A stretch of 7,731 nt of DNA from Porticoccus sp. Lineage in GTDB: Bacteria > Pseudomonadota > Gammaproteobacteria > Pseudomonadales > Porticoccaceae. Below the pieces are notes generated by a model that made no database searches, was not told the DNA's origin, and worked only from the letters and a program-made list of their open reading frames with translations. Positions 1 through 7,315 of the stretch are shown here, one piece after another (the first letter of the stretch is position 1; each line of letters starts with the position of its first letter). The DNA is taken from positions 1 to 7,731 of the forward strand of contig NYXF01000097.1 of NCBI GenBank assembly GCA_002685455.1. The letters run 5' to 3'. A program made the position numbers and the translations under genes.

Positions 1-179
1 AATGTTTTAGCGGCAACACGTGATCCCAATGTTTTTTCAACTTCACCCCCATAACTTGCAATATTAAGAAAAAAGTCACTAAAAACTGAAAGATGGAGTA
101 GAATTAGCTTATGAACCTTTTCATGCGGTAGCTTTTGTAAACTTTTTTCAATAGAAGCTATATCATTGTTTTTTATCAT
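1..179 (-). CDS. Unrecognised protein, N-terminal part only (runs off left edge)
   Basis: A reading frame without stops runs from an ATG at 179 to the window edge, giving about 59 residues that begin MIKNNDIASIEKSLQKLPHE. I do not recognise the family. The visible part is a charged, probably helical stretch followed by a hydrophobic segment (around LILLHLSVFSDFFLNIA), then a Gly/Glu/Lys stretch. No signal peptide or catalytic motif is evident. The frame stays open upstream of 179 back to about 293, with another ATG at 239 that would add 20 residues, so the start is uncertain; neither ATG has a clear Shine-Dalgarno sequence. It is divergent from the small HTH gene at 338-571. A frame this long is unlikely by chance in AT-rich DNA, but the product and the gene's true length cannot be judged from this fragment. 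Confidence 0.5.
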   Translation of the reverse strand, partial: MIKNNDIASIEKSLQKLPHEKVHKLILLHLSVFSDFFLNIASYGGEVEKTLGSRVAAKT

Positions 180-337
180 TTTTATATAAATAAACCTGTT
201 ATGGGGAACTAGCAAACCAAATGACTCATCATAACCCATCTTGGGGAACGAAAAACTGTTCTTATTCTCTACATATGCGACAACTACTGAAGCTCAATGC
301 GAGTACTTTTGGTGCTCGCAACTTTTTAGAGATTTAT
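180..337. other. Divergent intergenic region with short repeats, no recognised gene
   Basis: This stretch lies between the left-edge gene (-) and the HTH gene (+). It contains an 8-bp direct repeat TGGGGAAC at 202-209 and 242-249, a TATAAA box at 185-190 without a well-spaced -35, and the hairpin at 299-319. No tRNA, SRP RNA or known riboswitch signature was seen. If the left-edge gene starts at 239, part of the stretch would be coding on the minus strand. Confidence 0.4.
299..319 (+). other. 8-bp stem-loop upstream of the HTH gene
   Basis: GCGAGTAC at 299-306 pairs with GTGCTCGC at 312-319 (seven Watson-Crick pairs and one G-U on the + strand transcript) around a 5-nt loop. It is followed by AACTTTTTAG. 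The U run begins 3 nt after the stem, so the element could be a weak intrinsic terminator ending a short upstream transcript, or a structure in the 5' leader of the HTH gene, whose ATG is 18 nt downstream. Function is inferred only from position and shape. Confidence 0.4.
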
Positions 338-571
338 ATGATATCACTTGATAAAGCAGACTTGTCGGCAAAGATTGCAGAGCTGATCGCTCTTCGTAAA
401 AGTATATCTCTTGATTTAAAAGTAATTGCCGAAAATACTAAGATACCTACTCAAATGCTGAAAAACATTGAACTTAAAAACTTTGATAAGCTGCCACCTG
501 AACCAATTCGTAGATCTTTTATTAAACAATATATCTCTATCATCGAAAAAGAGTCAAAAAATCTCAGGTAA
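338..571 (+). CDS. Small RodZ-type helix-turn-helix protein, HTH domain only
   Basis: The product is 77 residues and most of it matches the HTH_25/RodZ N-terminal pattern: a leading helix (about 8-20), then VIAENTKIPTQMLKNIE (29-45) as the helix-turn-helix, followed by the diagnostic FDKLPPEPIRRSFIKQY (49-65), which corresponds to the F-x-x-LP...RGFLR-x-Y signature of that family. Full RodZ proteins continue into a membrane helix and periplasmic domain and help position MreB; both are absent here, so a cytoskeletal role is doubtful and a small DNA- or protein-binding role is possible. I chose the ATG at 338 because family similarity begins there and AGAG (328-331) is suitably spaced; the same frame is open to an ATG at 221, but the extra 39 residues look non-coding. 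It ends 14 bp from the convergent transporter gene, with no terminator between them. Confidence 0.7.
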   Translation: MISLDKADLSAKIAELIALRKSISLDLKVIAENTKIPTQMLKNIELKNFDKLPPEPIRRSFIKQYISIIEKESKNLR

Positions 572-585
572 TTTAAATTTCGAAT

Positions 586-1785
586 CTACCCAGTTGTACC
601 AACTAATGATTTTTTTACGGGAAGAGTGAGTACGATCAAAAAGAGCAGGATCATTACAAATCCGAAAAGTAAATAAAGAAATCCAAACTCACCGCTTATT
701 TCATAGCTTCTAGAAATTAGGATTAGGGCTATTGGCCCTACGGAGAATGAAACAATGAATTTTATGCCATATACAAGACTTTGATATTTTTCTGGCGAGA
801 ATTTAGCCAGTAATAAATTTTCTGCTGGAAGTATACTTGAATTAAAAGCAACAATCATGAGACTGATAACAATCAACCAATAATTTGATAGACTAACAAT
901 GAATAAAAGAAGCGCGCCTTGTCCGATGATGCCAATAGCATAAATTACTTTCTCAGAATATTTATCTGTTAAAATACCACCTATGTAGTTCATCAAACCG
1001 CTTACAATATAAATAGCCGCTACAATATACCCAATCTCAGACGTAGAGAGGTTTAAGCTGTTTGACAGTCTGATGTCAATTGCTTTAGGCAAACTTGTTT
1101 GAAGAATTTGATATACAAAACTCAAACATGTAATACTTACAAGCATTATAATCGCAATTTTTAGCATTTGATTTTTTTCTGGATTATCTCGAAATTGTTC
1201 TGATTTAATATTAGTCAATGAAATTTTTCCTGATTTCAAATGATATGAGAGACATAAGCCTGTTAGAATAGAAATTATTCCGGGGAATATAAACGCAGCT
1301 TGCCAATTAATTTGATCAATTAAAATACCAGCAAAAAAAGCTCCCAATCCAATTCCTACGCCCCCAAATATATTATTGAAACCAAGTGCACGTCCTGTTT
1401 CTTTTGATGTATTAACTATCCATGATATTCCAGCAGGGTGATATATTGAGCAAAATAAGCCAAGCAAGGATAGACTAATAAAAAGAGATAATTTATTCCC
1501 ACTCAGACCACAAAGAACTGAACTAATGCCTAGACCTAAAAACATTATTGCAATCATTCCTGAACGGCTCCATCGATCACTAATCCATCCGGCTGGTAAA
1601 GATCCTATACCAACAAGAAGAGACCCAAGAAACCATAGATTTAAAAGCTCGTCATATGAAAATTTCCACTCATCTTCAATTGCAAGAACAATTACAAAGT
1701 AAAATGCAGCAAACATGTGCATCAATAGATGGCCAAGCGCAGCATAAATAACAGTTAATTTTCTACTGTTTTCAGTGGTAAGCAT
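586..1785 (-). CDS. Major facilitator superfamily (MFS) transporter, 12-helix type
   Basis: The 399-residue product is strongly hydrophobic, with two six-helix halves separated by a charged cytoplasmic loop at about 183-208. The MFS motif A between helices 2 and 3 is intact as GWISDRWSR (66-74), and a second copy appears as GGILTDKYSEK (269-279) in the C-terminal half. YHPAGISWI (115-123) in helix 4 resembles the HPA signature of fosmidomycin-resistance-like and related MFS carriers. It should be an inner-membrane secondary transporter; the substrate cannot be read from the sequence. The ATG at 1785 directly precedes the first hydrophobic stretch, but no good Shine-Dalgarno sequence is present. 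It is transcribed divergently from the hisS leader, which makes co-regulation with histidine genes possible, though nothing in the protein supports a histidine substrate. Confidence 0.85.
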   Translation of the reverse strand: MLTTENSRKLTVIYAALGHLLMHMFAAFYFVIVLAIEDEWKFSYDELLNLWFLGSLLVGIGSLPAGWISDRWSRSGMIAIMFLGLGISSVLCGLSGNKLSLFISLSLLGLFCSIYHPAGISWIVNTSKETGRALGFNNIFGGVGIGLGAFFAGILIDQINWQAAFIFPGIISILTGLCLSYHLKSGKISLTNIKSEQFRDNPEKNQMLKIAIIMLVSITCLSFVYQILQTSLPKAIDIRLSNSLNLSTSEIGYIVAAIYIVSGLMNYIGGILTDKYSEKVIYAIGIIGQGALLLFIVSLSNYWLIVISLMIVAFNSSILPAENLLLAKFSPEKYQSLVYGIKFIVSFSVGPIALILISRSYEISGEFGFLYLLFGFVMILLFLIVLTLPVKKSLVGTTG

Positions 1786-1826
1786 TTAATAAAAATAGAG
1801 TATTTCGGCTTCACTTAATAATAAAA

Positions 1827-1834
1827 ATTATAAA
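1827..1834. promoter_or_regulatory. Overlapping -10-like elements in the MFS/hisS divergent region
   Basis: ATTATAAA contains a perfect TATAAT on the minus strand (1832 to 1827), 42 bp upstream of the MFS start, and a TATAAA on the plus strand (1829-1834), which would start transcription about 30 nt before the His-rich leader peptide. Neither has a good -35 at standard spacing (on the minus strand the best is TTATTC with a 16-bp spacer), and the region is very AT-rich, so such boxes also arise by chance. Confidence 0.3.
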
Positions 1835-1873
1835 AATTTGACTTTTTTGAATAAATAAGGCATTTCACTGTTC

Positions 1874-1909
1874 ATGATTGTTTATACACATCATCATATT
1901 CATATCTAA
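1874..1909 (+). CDS. Putative His-rich leader peptide of the hisS-hisZ-hisG operon
   Basis: An ATG-initiated frame of 11 codons plus TAA encodes M-I-V-Y-T-H-H-H-I-H-I. Four of 11 codons are His (CAT), three of them consecutive. It ends 90 bp upstream of hisS, in the same orientation, inside the operon's leader. Amino-acid-biosynthesis leader peptides are short frames rich in the regulated residue, and this operon both charges tRNA-His and begins histidine synthesis, so a charging sensor is the natural reading. The stop codon is immediately followed by the hairpin at 1910-1937. The weak points are the ribosome binding site (AAGG at 1857-1860 is about 13 nt from the ATG, longer than usual) and the lack of a canonical terminator downstream. 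The frame is seen directly; the function is inferred. Confidence 0.65.
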   Translation: MIVYTHHHIHI

Positions 1910-1937
1910 GTTTGCTGAACAAAAAGCGTCAGCGAAC
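1910..1937 (+). promoter_or_regulatory. Leader hairpin abutting the His-rich peptide stop, candidate attenuator element
   Basis: GTTTGCTGA (1910-1918) pairs with TCAGCGAAC (1929-1937) over nine pairs, one a G-U, with a 10-nt A-rich loop. The 5' arm begins at the base after the leader peptide's TAA, so a terminating ribosome would cover it, while a ribosome stalled on the first His codons would leave it free. After the stem come AACAACCCC and a run of five T (1947-1951). The 9-nt gap and modest GC content make this a poor intrinsic terminator. A C-rich unstructured linker could suit Rho-dependent or translational control. Confidence 0.5.
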
Positions 1938-1976
1938 AACAACCCCTTTTTATATTAAATAAACTAACTTTGTAGT

Positions 1977-1999
1977 ATCGTACTAACGATTGGAATCGT
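1977..1999 (+). promoter_or_regulatory. Alternating ATCGT/ACGAT/ATCGT pairing elements at the hisS start
   Basis: ACGAT at 1986-1990 can pair either with ATCGT at 1977-1981 (loop ACTA) or with ATCGT at 1995-1999 (loop TGGA). The two 5-bp hairpins are mutually exclusive. The second ends one base before the hisS ATG, and its loop holds TGGA, the only Shine-Dalgarno-like bases near this start. The pairing is visible; a role in controlling hisS translation is inference, and short repeats like these may be chance. Confidence 0.3.
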
Positions 2000-3391
2000 A
2001 TGACTAAGAATAACAATAAACCCAAGGCTATTTTACCTAGAGGGTTTAAAGACAGTGAGAAACAACTCCTGACTCTCAGAAAAATAGTTACTGAGGTAAT
2101 AGAGGAAGAGTGTCAAAAATTTGGATTTGTTGAATTAGAAACTTCATCCATTGAATACACTGATAGTCTGGGCAAGTTTTTGCCTGATATAGATCGACCA
2201 AGTGGAGGAGTTTTTTCGTTACAAGATGAAGATGGTCAATGGCTATCATTACGATATGACCTTACAGCTCCTTTAGCACGATATGTTGCACAGAATTATC
2301 AAAATTTAGTGAAGCCATTTAAAAGATATCAATCTGGAATAGTATGGAGGAATGAAAAGCCAGGGCCTGGAAGATTCAGAGAATTCTTACAATTTGATGC
2401 AGATGTTATCGGAATTCAATCAAATCTAATCGATGCTGAATTATGCGTCATGGTTGTAAATATTTTGAGAAGACTTGGTTTAAATGATTCTCAATTTAAA
2501 ATTAAATATTCAAATAGAAAAATTTGGACAAGCCTTTTTGAGAAAATAAAGGCTTCGAAAGAAGTTGAATCAAAAATTCTTAGAGCAGTAGATAAAAAGG
2601 ATCGTCTAGGTGATGAAGGCGTTAAAGAGTTATTATGTGAGGGTAGGAAAGATAAATCTGGTGATTTTATGGAAGGTGTAGGTCTTGATAATGAACAAGC
2701 ATCAATGATTTTAGACTTTATGAACGACCAGAAGCAAACGAGTGATGATATTGATGAGTTTAACTCTTATTTAGAGAATTTTGCAGATTATCCAATTTCA
2801 TTTGATCCATCTATTGTAAGAGGATTGGATTACTATACAGGCATGATTTTTGAAGCTGAACTATTAATCGATGTAAAAAATACAAAAGGTGAAACTATAG
2901 TTTTTGGATCAGTGGCTGGAGGAGGAAGATATGACAAACTGATATCAAGATTTGGGAAAGAGGACGTTCCCGCTACTGGCATTTCTGTTGGTGTTGACAG
3001 GCTTATTGTCGCTTTAGAGCAGTTGGATCTCATTAAAGCCAAATCGAGACCTTTAGTAATTGTAGCAAATTTAGGAGATAATAATTTATCCGAGTATATT
3101 CGAATGGCATCAGAAATTAGAGATGCAGGCATGGCCTGCGAGATTTCTTTTGGCTCAAAAAACTTAGCTAAGCAACTTAAATATTGCGATCGCAAGCAAG
3201 CTGATGCAGTTGTAATTGCAGGTGATGATGAAATTAAAAATAATAAAATATCACTTAAAGATTTAAAAGAGGGAAGTGAGATTTCAAAAAATATAACTGG
3301 ACGTGAAGAATGGAAAGAAACTAAAGCAGGTCAAAAAGAAGTAATTAGAGAGGATTTAGTAAGCACTCTAAAGGAAATACTAAAAATTTGA
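2000..3391 (+). CDS. hisS: Histidyl-tRNA synthetase (HisRS), alphaproteobacterial type
   Basis: This 463-residue cytoplasmic class II synthetase attaches histidine to tRNA-His using ATP. Visible landmarks are PRGF (13-16), RYDLTAP (85-91), motif 2 with WRNEKPGPGRFREF (116-129) followed by QFDAD (131-135), the histidine-specific RGLDYYTG (274-281), GGGRYDKL (307-314) and motif 3 ATGISVGVDRL (325-335). The C-terminal anticodon-binding domain runs from about 350 to 427 and is followed by a short extension (to 463) of the kind seen in alphaproteobacterial enzymes. The GPGR motif 2 loop differs from the usual bacterial form (ERPQ-x-GR) and matches the derived alphaproteobacterial group associated with tRNA-His lacking G-1. 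The ATG at 2000 places PRGF at the expected distance. It is the first gene of the his cluster and probably under leader control. All catalytic motifs are intact. Confidence 0.96.
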   Translation: MTKNNNKPKAILPRGFKDSEKQLLTLRKIVTEVIEEECQKFGFVELETSSIEYTDSLGKFLPDIDRPSGGVFSLQDEDGQWLSLRYDLTAPLARYVAQNYQNLVKPFKRYQSGIVWRNEKPGPGRFREFLQFDADVIGIQSNLIDAELCVMVVNILRRLGLNDSQFKIKYSNRKIWTSLFEKIKASKEVESKILRAVDKKDRLGDEGVKELLCEGRKDKSGDFMEGVGLDNEQASMILDFMNDQKQTSDDIDEFNSYLENFADYPISFDPSIVRGLDYYTGMIFEAELLIDVKNTKGETIVFGSVAGGGRYDKLISRFGKEDVPATGISVGVDRLIVALEQLDLIKAKSRPLVIVANLGDNNLSEYIRMASEIRDAGMACEISFGSKNLAKQLKYCDRKQADAVVIAGDDEIKNNKISLKDLKEGSEISKNITGREEWKETKAGQKEVIREDLVSTLKEILKI

Positions 3392-3394
3392 GCT

Positions 3395-4522
3395 ATGTCA
3401 CTACAGGAATTAAATATTAGATTAAAAGATTATTTAATTGAGTTAGGATTTCAATATGTAGAGCTTCCTTTAGTTCATGATTCTGACATTTTTTATGAAA
3501 CATCGGGAGAAGAAATCAGAAGTCAGATGTATTCTTTTATAGACGGTTCAGGCAAGGAAAAATGTCTGAGACCAGATATGACGATCCCTACGTGTCAAAG
3601 TTTTATTAAAAGTGATGATAAAATAAATGAAGCTAATTTATGCTATAGTGGACCAGTATTTAGGTCAACCAATGGAATAAATGATACATCAATTGAATTA
3701 AACCAATCAGGAGTTGAAATTATTTTTACAGAAAAAAAGCTAAAAACTATTTATGAAAAAGATATATATACGCTTAAAACGGCAGTCAAAATTCTAGAAA
3801 AATTAAATATTAATGAATACCAAATTAAAATAGGCAGTTTAAACCTCTTTAATAGTTTTATAAGTTATTTAGATTTACCGATCAGGTGGAAACAAAGAAT
3901 TGTCAGGCATTTTTTTAGAAGAACATATTTTGATAGTTTGTTAAATCGATTAGGGCAAGGTGTCGGTTATGACATTTTGAAAAAAGATGAAATTATCAAT
4001 GAAAAACTAGGTTTGAATGCCAATTCAAGTGAAAATTTGGCTGATCTAATTAATTCTAATAGCAATTCTGGTTCAGGCTCAAGGACAGTTGAAGAAATCG
4101 TCAAACGATTTCAGGAGAAAAGTGAAAACATCGTCTCTGAAAGCAATGGAAAACAAATTGTAAATCTGATTAAAAATTTTTTAGGTTTAAACGCTTCTCT
4201 TGATTCTTTTCCGAATATTTTAAGAGAGTTTGTAAGTGATCAAAAGCTTGATTTTTTTAAAAAAGAGATTGATGGCATTGAAGAATTCAAGAACGCTGTC
4301 TCAAATGAAATGGATATATCTAAAATTAATTTTAACAATGACTTTGGACATTCAATTGAATTTTATGATGGCGTTATGTTCGAAATCTATGATCAATCAG
4401 GCAATTTAAAGTTAATAACTGGTGGAAGATACGATAAGTTACTTAATATTTTAGGGTCCAGAAACAATCTGTCAGCTATAGGGTTTGCAACAAATAATAA
4501 TAACTTAAGTAAAATTATATAG
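3395..4522 (+). CDS. hisZ: ATP phosphoribosyltransferase regulatory subunit HisZ
   Basis: The 375-residue product is a paralogue of the HisRS catalytic core that lacks the anticodon-binding domain and does not charge tRNA. It combines with short-form HisG into the first enzyme of histidine biosynthesis and provides histidine feedback control. Matching segments are FYETSGEEIRSQMYSF (33-48), CLRPDMTIP (57-65), the remnant motif 2 region CYSGPVFRSTNG (83-94), FYDGVMFEIY (323-332) in place of the HisRS RGLDYYTG motif, and TGGRYDKL (342-349). The N-terminus is short, as in other alphaproteobacterial HisZ proteins. A low-complexity Asn/Ser/Gly patch lies at about 219-230. The start is 3 bp after the hisS stop and has no nearby Shine-Dalgarno sequence, which suggests translational coupling. 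The HisRS-specific RGLDYYTG is lost, which rules out a second synthetase. Confidence 0.92.
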   Translation: MSLQELNIRLKDYLIELGFQYVELPLVHDSDIFYETSGEEIRSQMYSFIDGSGKEKCLRPDMTIPTCQSFIKSDDKINEANLCYSGPVFRSTNGINDTSIELNQSGVEIIFTEKKLKTIYEKDIYTLKTAVKILEKLNINEYQIKIGSLNLFNSFISYLDLPIRWKQRIVRHFFRRTYFDSLLNRLGQGVGYDILKKDEIINEKLGLNANSSENLADLINSNSNSGSGSRTVEEIVKRFQEKSENIVSESNGKQIVNLIKNFLGLNASLDSFPNILREFVSDQKLDFFKKEIDGIEEFKNAVSNEMDISKINFNNDFGHSIEFYDGVMFEIYDQSGNLKLITGGRYDKLLNILGSRNNLSAIGFATNNNNLSKII

Positions 4523-4524
4523 TC

Positions 4525-5226
4525 ATGAAATTTGAAAATAAATTAAGGATAGGATTACCTAGCAAAGGCAGATTAAGAAAAGACATGGAGAAACTATTTC
4601 TAGATAAAAATATTACTTTTGAAAATCTTGTAAATGATAGAGATTATATTGGTACAATAAAGGGATTAAGAGATACAGTTATATATTTTTTAAGCGCTAA
4701 AGAAATTACCAATAGACTTGATGAGGGATCAATCCATGCAGGCTTAACTGGTGATGACCTCATACAAGAAAAAATTTTCAATTTTAATTCAAAAATAACA
4801 AAGGATCTGGAGTTAACTTTTGGAAAAGCGGATCTGGTTGTTGCTGTACCGGATATCTGGATTGATGTAATGACGATGGCTGATTTGGAAGAAGTGAGTA
4901 ATAATCACAGAGATAAATATTCAAAAAGGTTGCGTGTAGCAACTAAATATAAGAATTTAACAAATCATTTCTTTTCTAAATGTGGAGTTGTTGATTACAG
5001 AACTGTTGAAAGTGATGGCTCTACTGAAAGTGCGCCATTCAATGGTTTTTCGGAAATCATCACTGATATAACATCAACAGGTGAAACACTTAGGGCTAAC
5101 AATTTAAGAGTTCTTGATGATGGCATAATCCTGAAATCATCAGCAAATATCTTTTCTTCAAAAGTTGCAGAGTGGGATAACGAAATAGAAAGTAATTATA
5201 AAAACTTTATTAATAAGTTTGAATAA
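4525..5226 (+). CDS. hisG: ATP phosphoribosyltransferase catalytic subunit, short form
   Basis: HisG condenses ATP and PRPP to phosphoribosyl-ATP, the committed step of histidine biosynthesis. The 233-residue length is that of the short form (HisG-S), which lacks the C-terminal regulatory domain of the roughly 300-residue long form and depends on HisZ; the adjacent hisZ fits this exactly. Recognisable parts are the N-terminal LRIGLPSKGRL (7-17), AGLTGDDLI (72-80), DLVVAVP (103-109) and the PRPP-binding region VESDGSTESAPFNG (161-174), followed by DITSTGETLRANNLRVL (181-197). The ATG lies 2 bp after the hisZ stop and has no clear Shine-Dalgarno sequence, so coupling to hisZ translation is likely. 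The gene ends just before the strong terminator at 5225-5255, which marks the end of the operon. Confidence 0.95.
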   Translation: MKFENKLRIGLPSKGRLRKDMEKLFLDKNITFENLVNDRDYIGTIKGLRDTVIYFLSAKEITNRLDEGSIHAGLTGDDLIQEKIFNFNSKITKDLELTFGKADLVVAVPDIWIDVMTMADLEEVSNNHRDKYSKRLRVATKYKNLTNHFFSKCGVVDYRTVESDGSTESAPFNGFSEIITDITSTGETLRANNLRVLDDGIILKSSANIFSSKVAEWDNEIESNYKNFINKFE

Positions 5227-5255
5227 AAAAAACCCGGCTAGGCCGGGTTTTTTTT
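5225..5255. terminator. Bidirectional intrinsic terminator between hisG and groEL
   Basis: CCCGGC (5233-5238) pairs perfectly with GCCGGG (5242-5247) around a TAG loop. The stem is flanked by eight A on the left (5225-5232) and eight T on the right (5248-5255), so it gives a GC-rich hairpin followed by a U run when read from either strand. It lies between convergent hisG and groEL and overlaps the hisG stop codon by two bases. It should end both operons. Confidence 0.95.
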
Positions 5256-5275
5256 GAGTTTATCGTGAACGATTA

Positions 5276-6928
<1,653 letters not shown>

Positions 6929-6949
6929 TTATTCTCCTTGATTTAAGAT

Positions 6950-7270
6950 TTATTTTTTCTTTTTTGATTTTGATTTTGATTTTTTTTCAATGACACCCAT
7001 GATGTCAGACTCTTTCATGATACATAGCTCTTCCCCATCAACTTTGACTTCAGTGCCAGACCATTTTCCAAATAGGACAATATCTCCCGCTTTTAAATCT
7101 AATGGTGTAACTTTTCCATCTTCAGATTTTGTTCCTGACCCAACAGCAACAATTTGTCCTTCTTGAGGTTTTTCTTGAGCTGTATCAGGAATGATAATCC
7201 CTCCAGCAGTTTTTTCTTCAGTGTCTAATCTCCTTACGAGAACACGATCATGTAAAGGTCGAAAATCCAT
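6950..7270 (-). CDS. groES: Co-chaperonin GroES (Hsp10) with Lys/Ser-rich C-terminal tail
   Basis: GroES caps the GroEL ring as a heptameric lid. The 106-residue product has the family N-terminus [14 protein letters not shown], the mobile loop that contacts GroEL ([21 protein letters not shown], about 18-38, with the conserved III-P), and [16 protein letters not shown] (66-81) in the beta-barrel core. The usual end, around MGVIE (91-95), is followed by an unusual tail of 11 residues, [11 protein letters not shown] (96-106), which makes the protein about ten residues longer than most. The ATG at 7270 has a strong Shine-Dalgarno AGGAGA (7282 to 7277) at 6-nt spacing. It is the first gene of the groES-groEL operon. 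Confidence 0.97.
   Translation of the reverse strand: MDFRPLHDRVLVRRLDTEEKTAGGIIIPDTAQEKPQEGQIVAVGSGTKSEDGKVTPLDLKAGDIVLFGKWSGTEVKVDGEELCIMKESDIMGVIEKKSKSKSKKKK
6965..6982. repeat. Three tandem hexamers encoding the GroES Lys-Ser tail
   Basis: Read on the minus strand the unit AAATCA occurs three times in a row and encodes (Lys-Ser)x3. It is flanked by further A-rich lysine codons up to the stop. Such a short tandem tract could have arisen by, and could be altered by, polymerase slippage. Confidence 0.8.
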
Positions 7271-7315
7271 TTTTAATCTCCTAAATATTTAATATCTTTT
7301 GCTTAATTACCTAGG

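Noticed and set aside
166..190. Possible promoter TTGTTT ... TATAAA ahead of the HTH gene
   Set aside because: The spacer is only 13 bp, too short for a sigma-70 promoter, and the region is AT-rich enough to produce such boxes by chance.
221..337. N-terminal extension of the HTH protein from an ATG at 221
   Set aside because: The added 39 residues look random, cross the stable hairpin, and have no Shine-Dalgarno; family similarity starts at the ATG at 338.
3125..3139. Perfect inverted repeat GCAGGC-ATG-GCCTGC
   Set aside because: Sits inside hisS coding sequence with no T run after it; no evidence for a terminator or operator.
2833..3195. Minus-strand open frame of 120 codons inside hisS
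   Set aside because: Lies wholly opposite conserved hisS catalytic and anticodon-binding segments and its translation resembles no protein family; it is an antisense shadow.
3184..3195. 12-bp perfect palindrome TTGCGATCGCAA, containing the cyanobacterial HIP1 octamer
   Set aside because: Single copy inside conserved hisS coding sequence, and the other genes are not cyanobacterial; most likely coincidence.
3395..4522. hisZ as a second histidyl-tRNA synthetase
   Set aside because: The HisRS-specific RGLDYYTG motif and the anticodon-binding domain are missing, and it sits next to short-form hisG; HisZ fits all of this.
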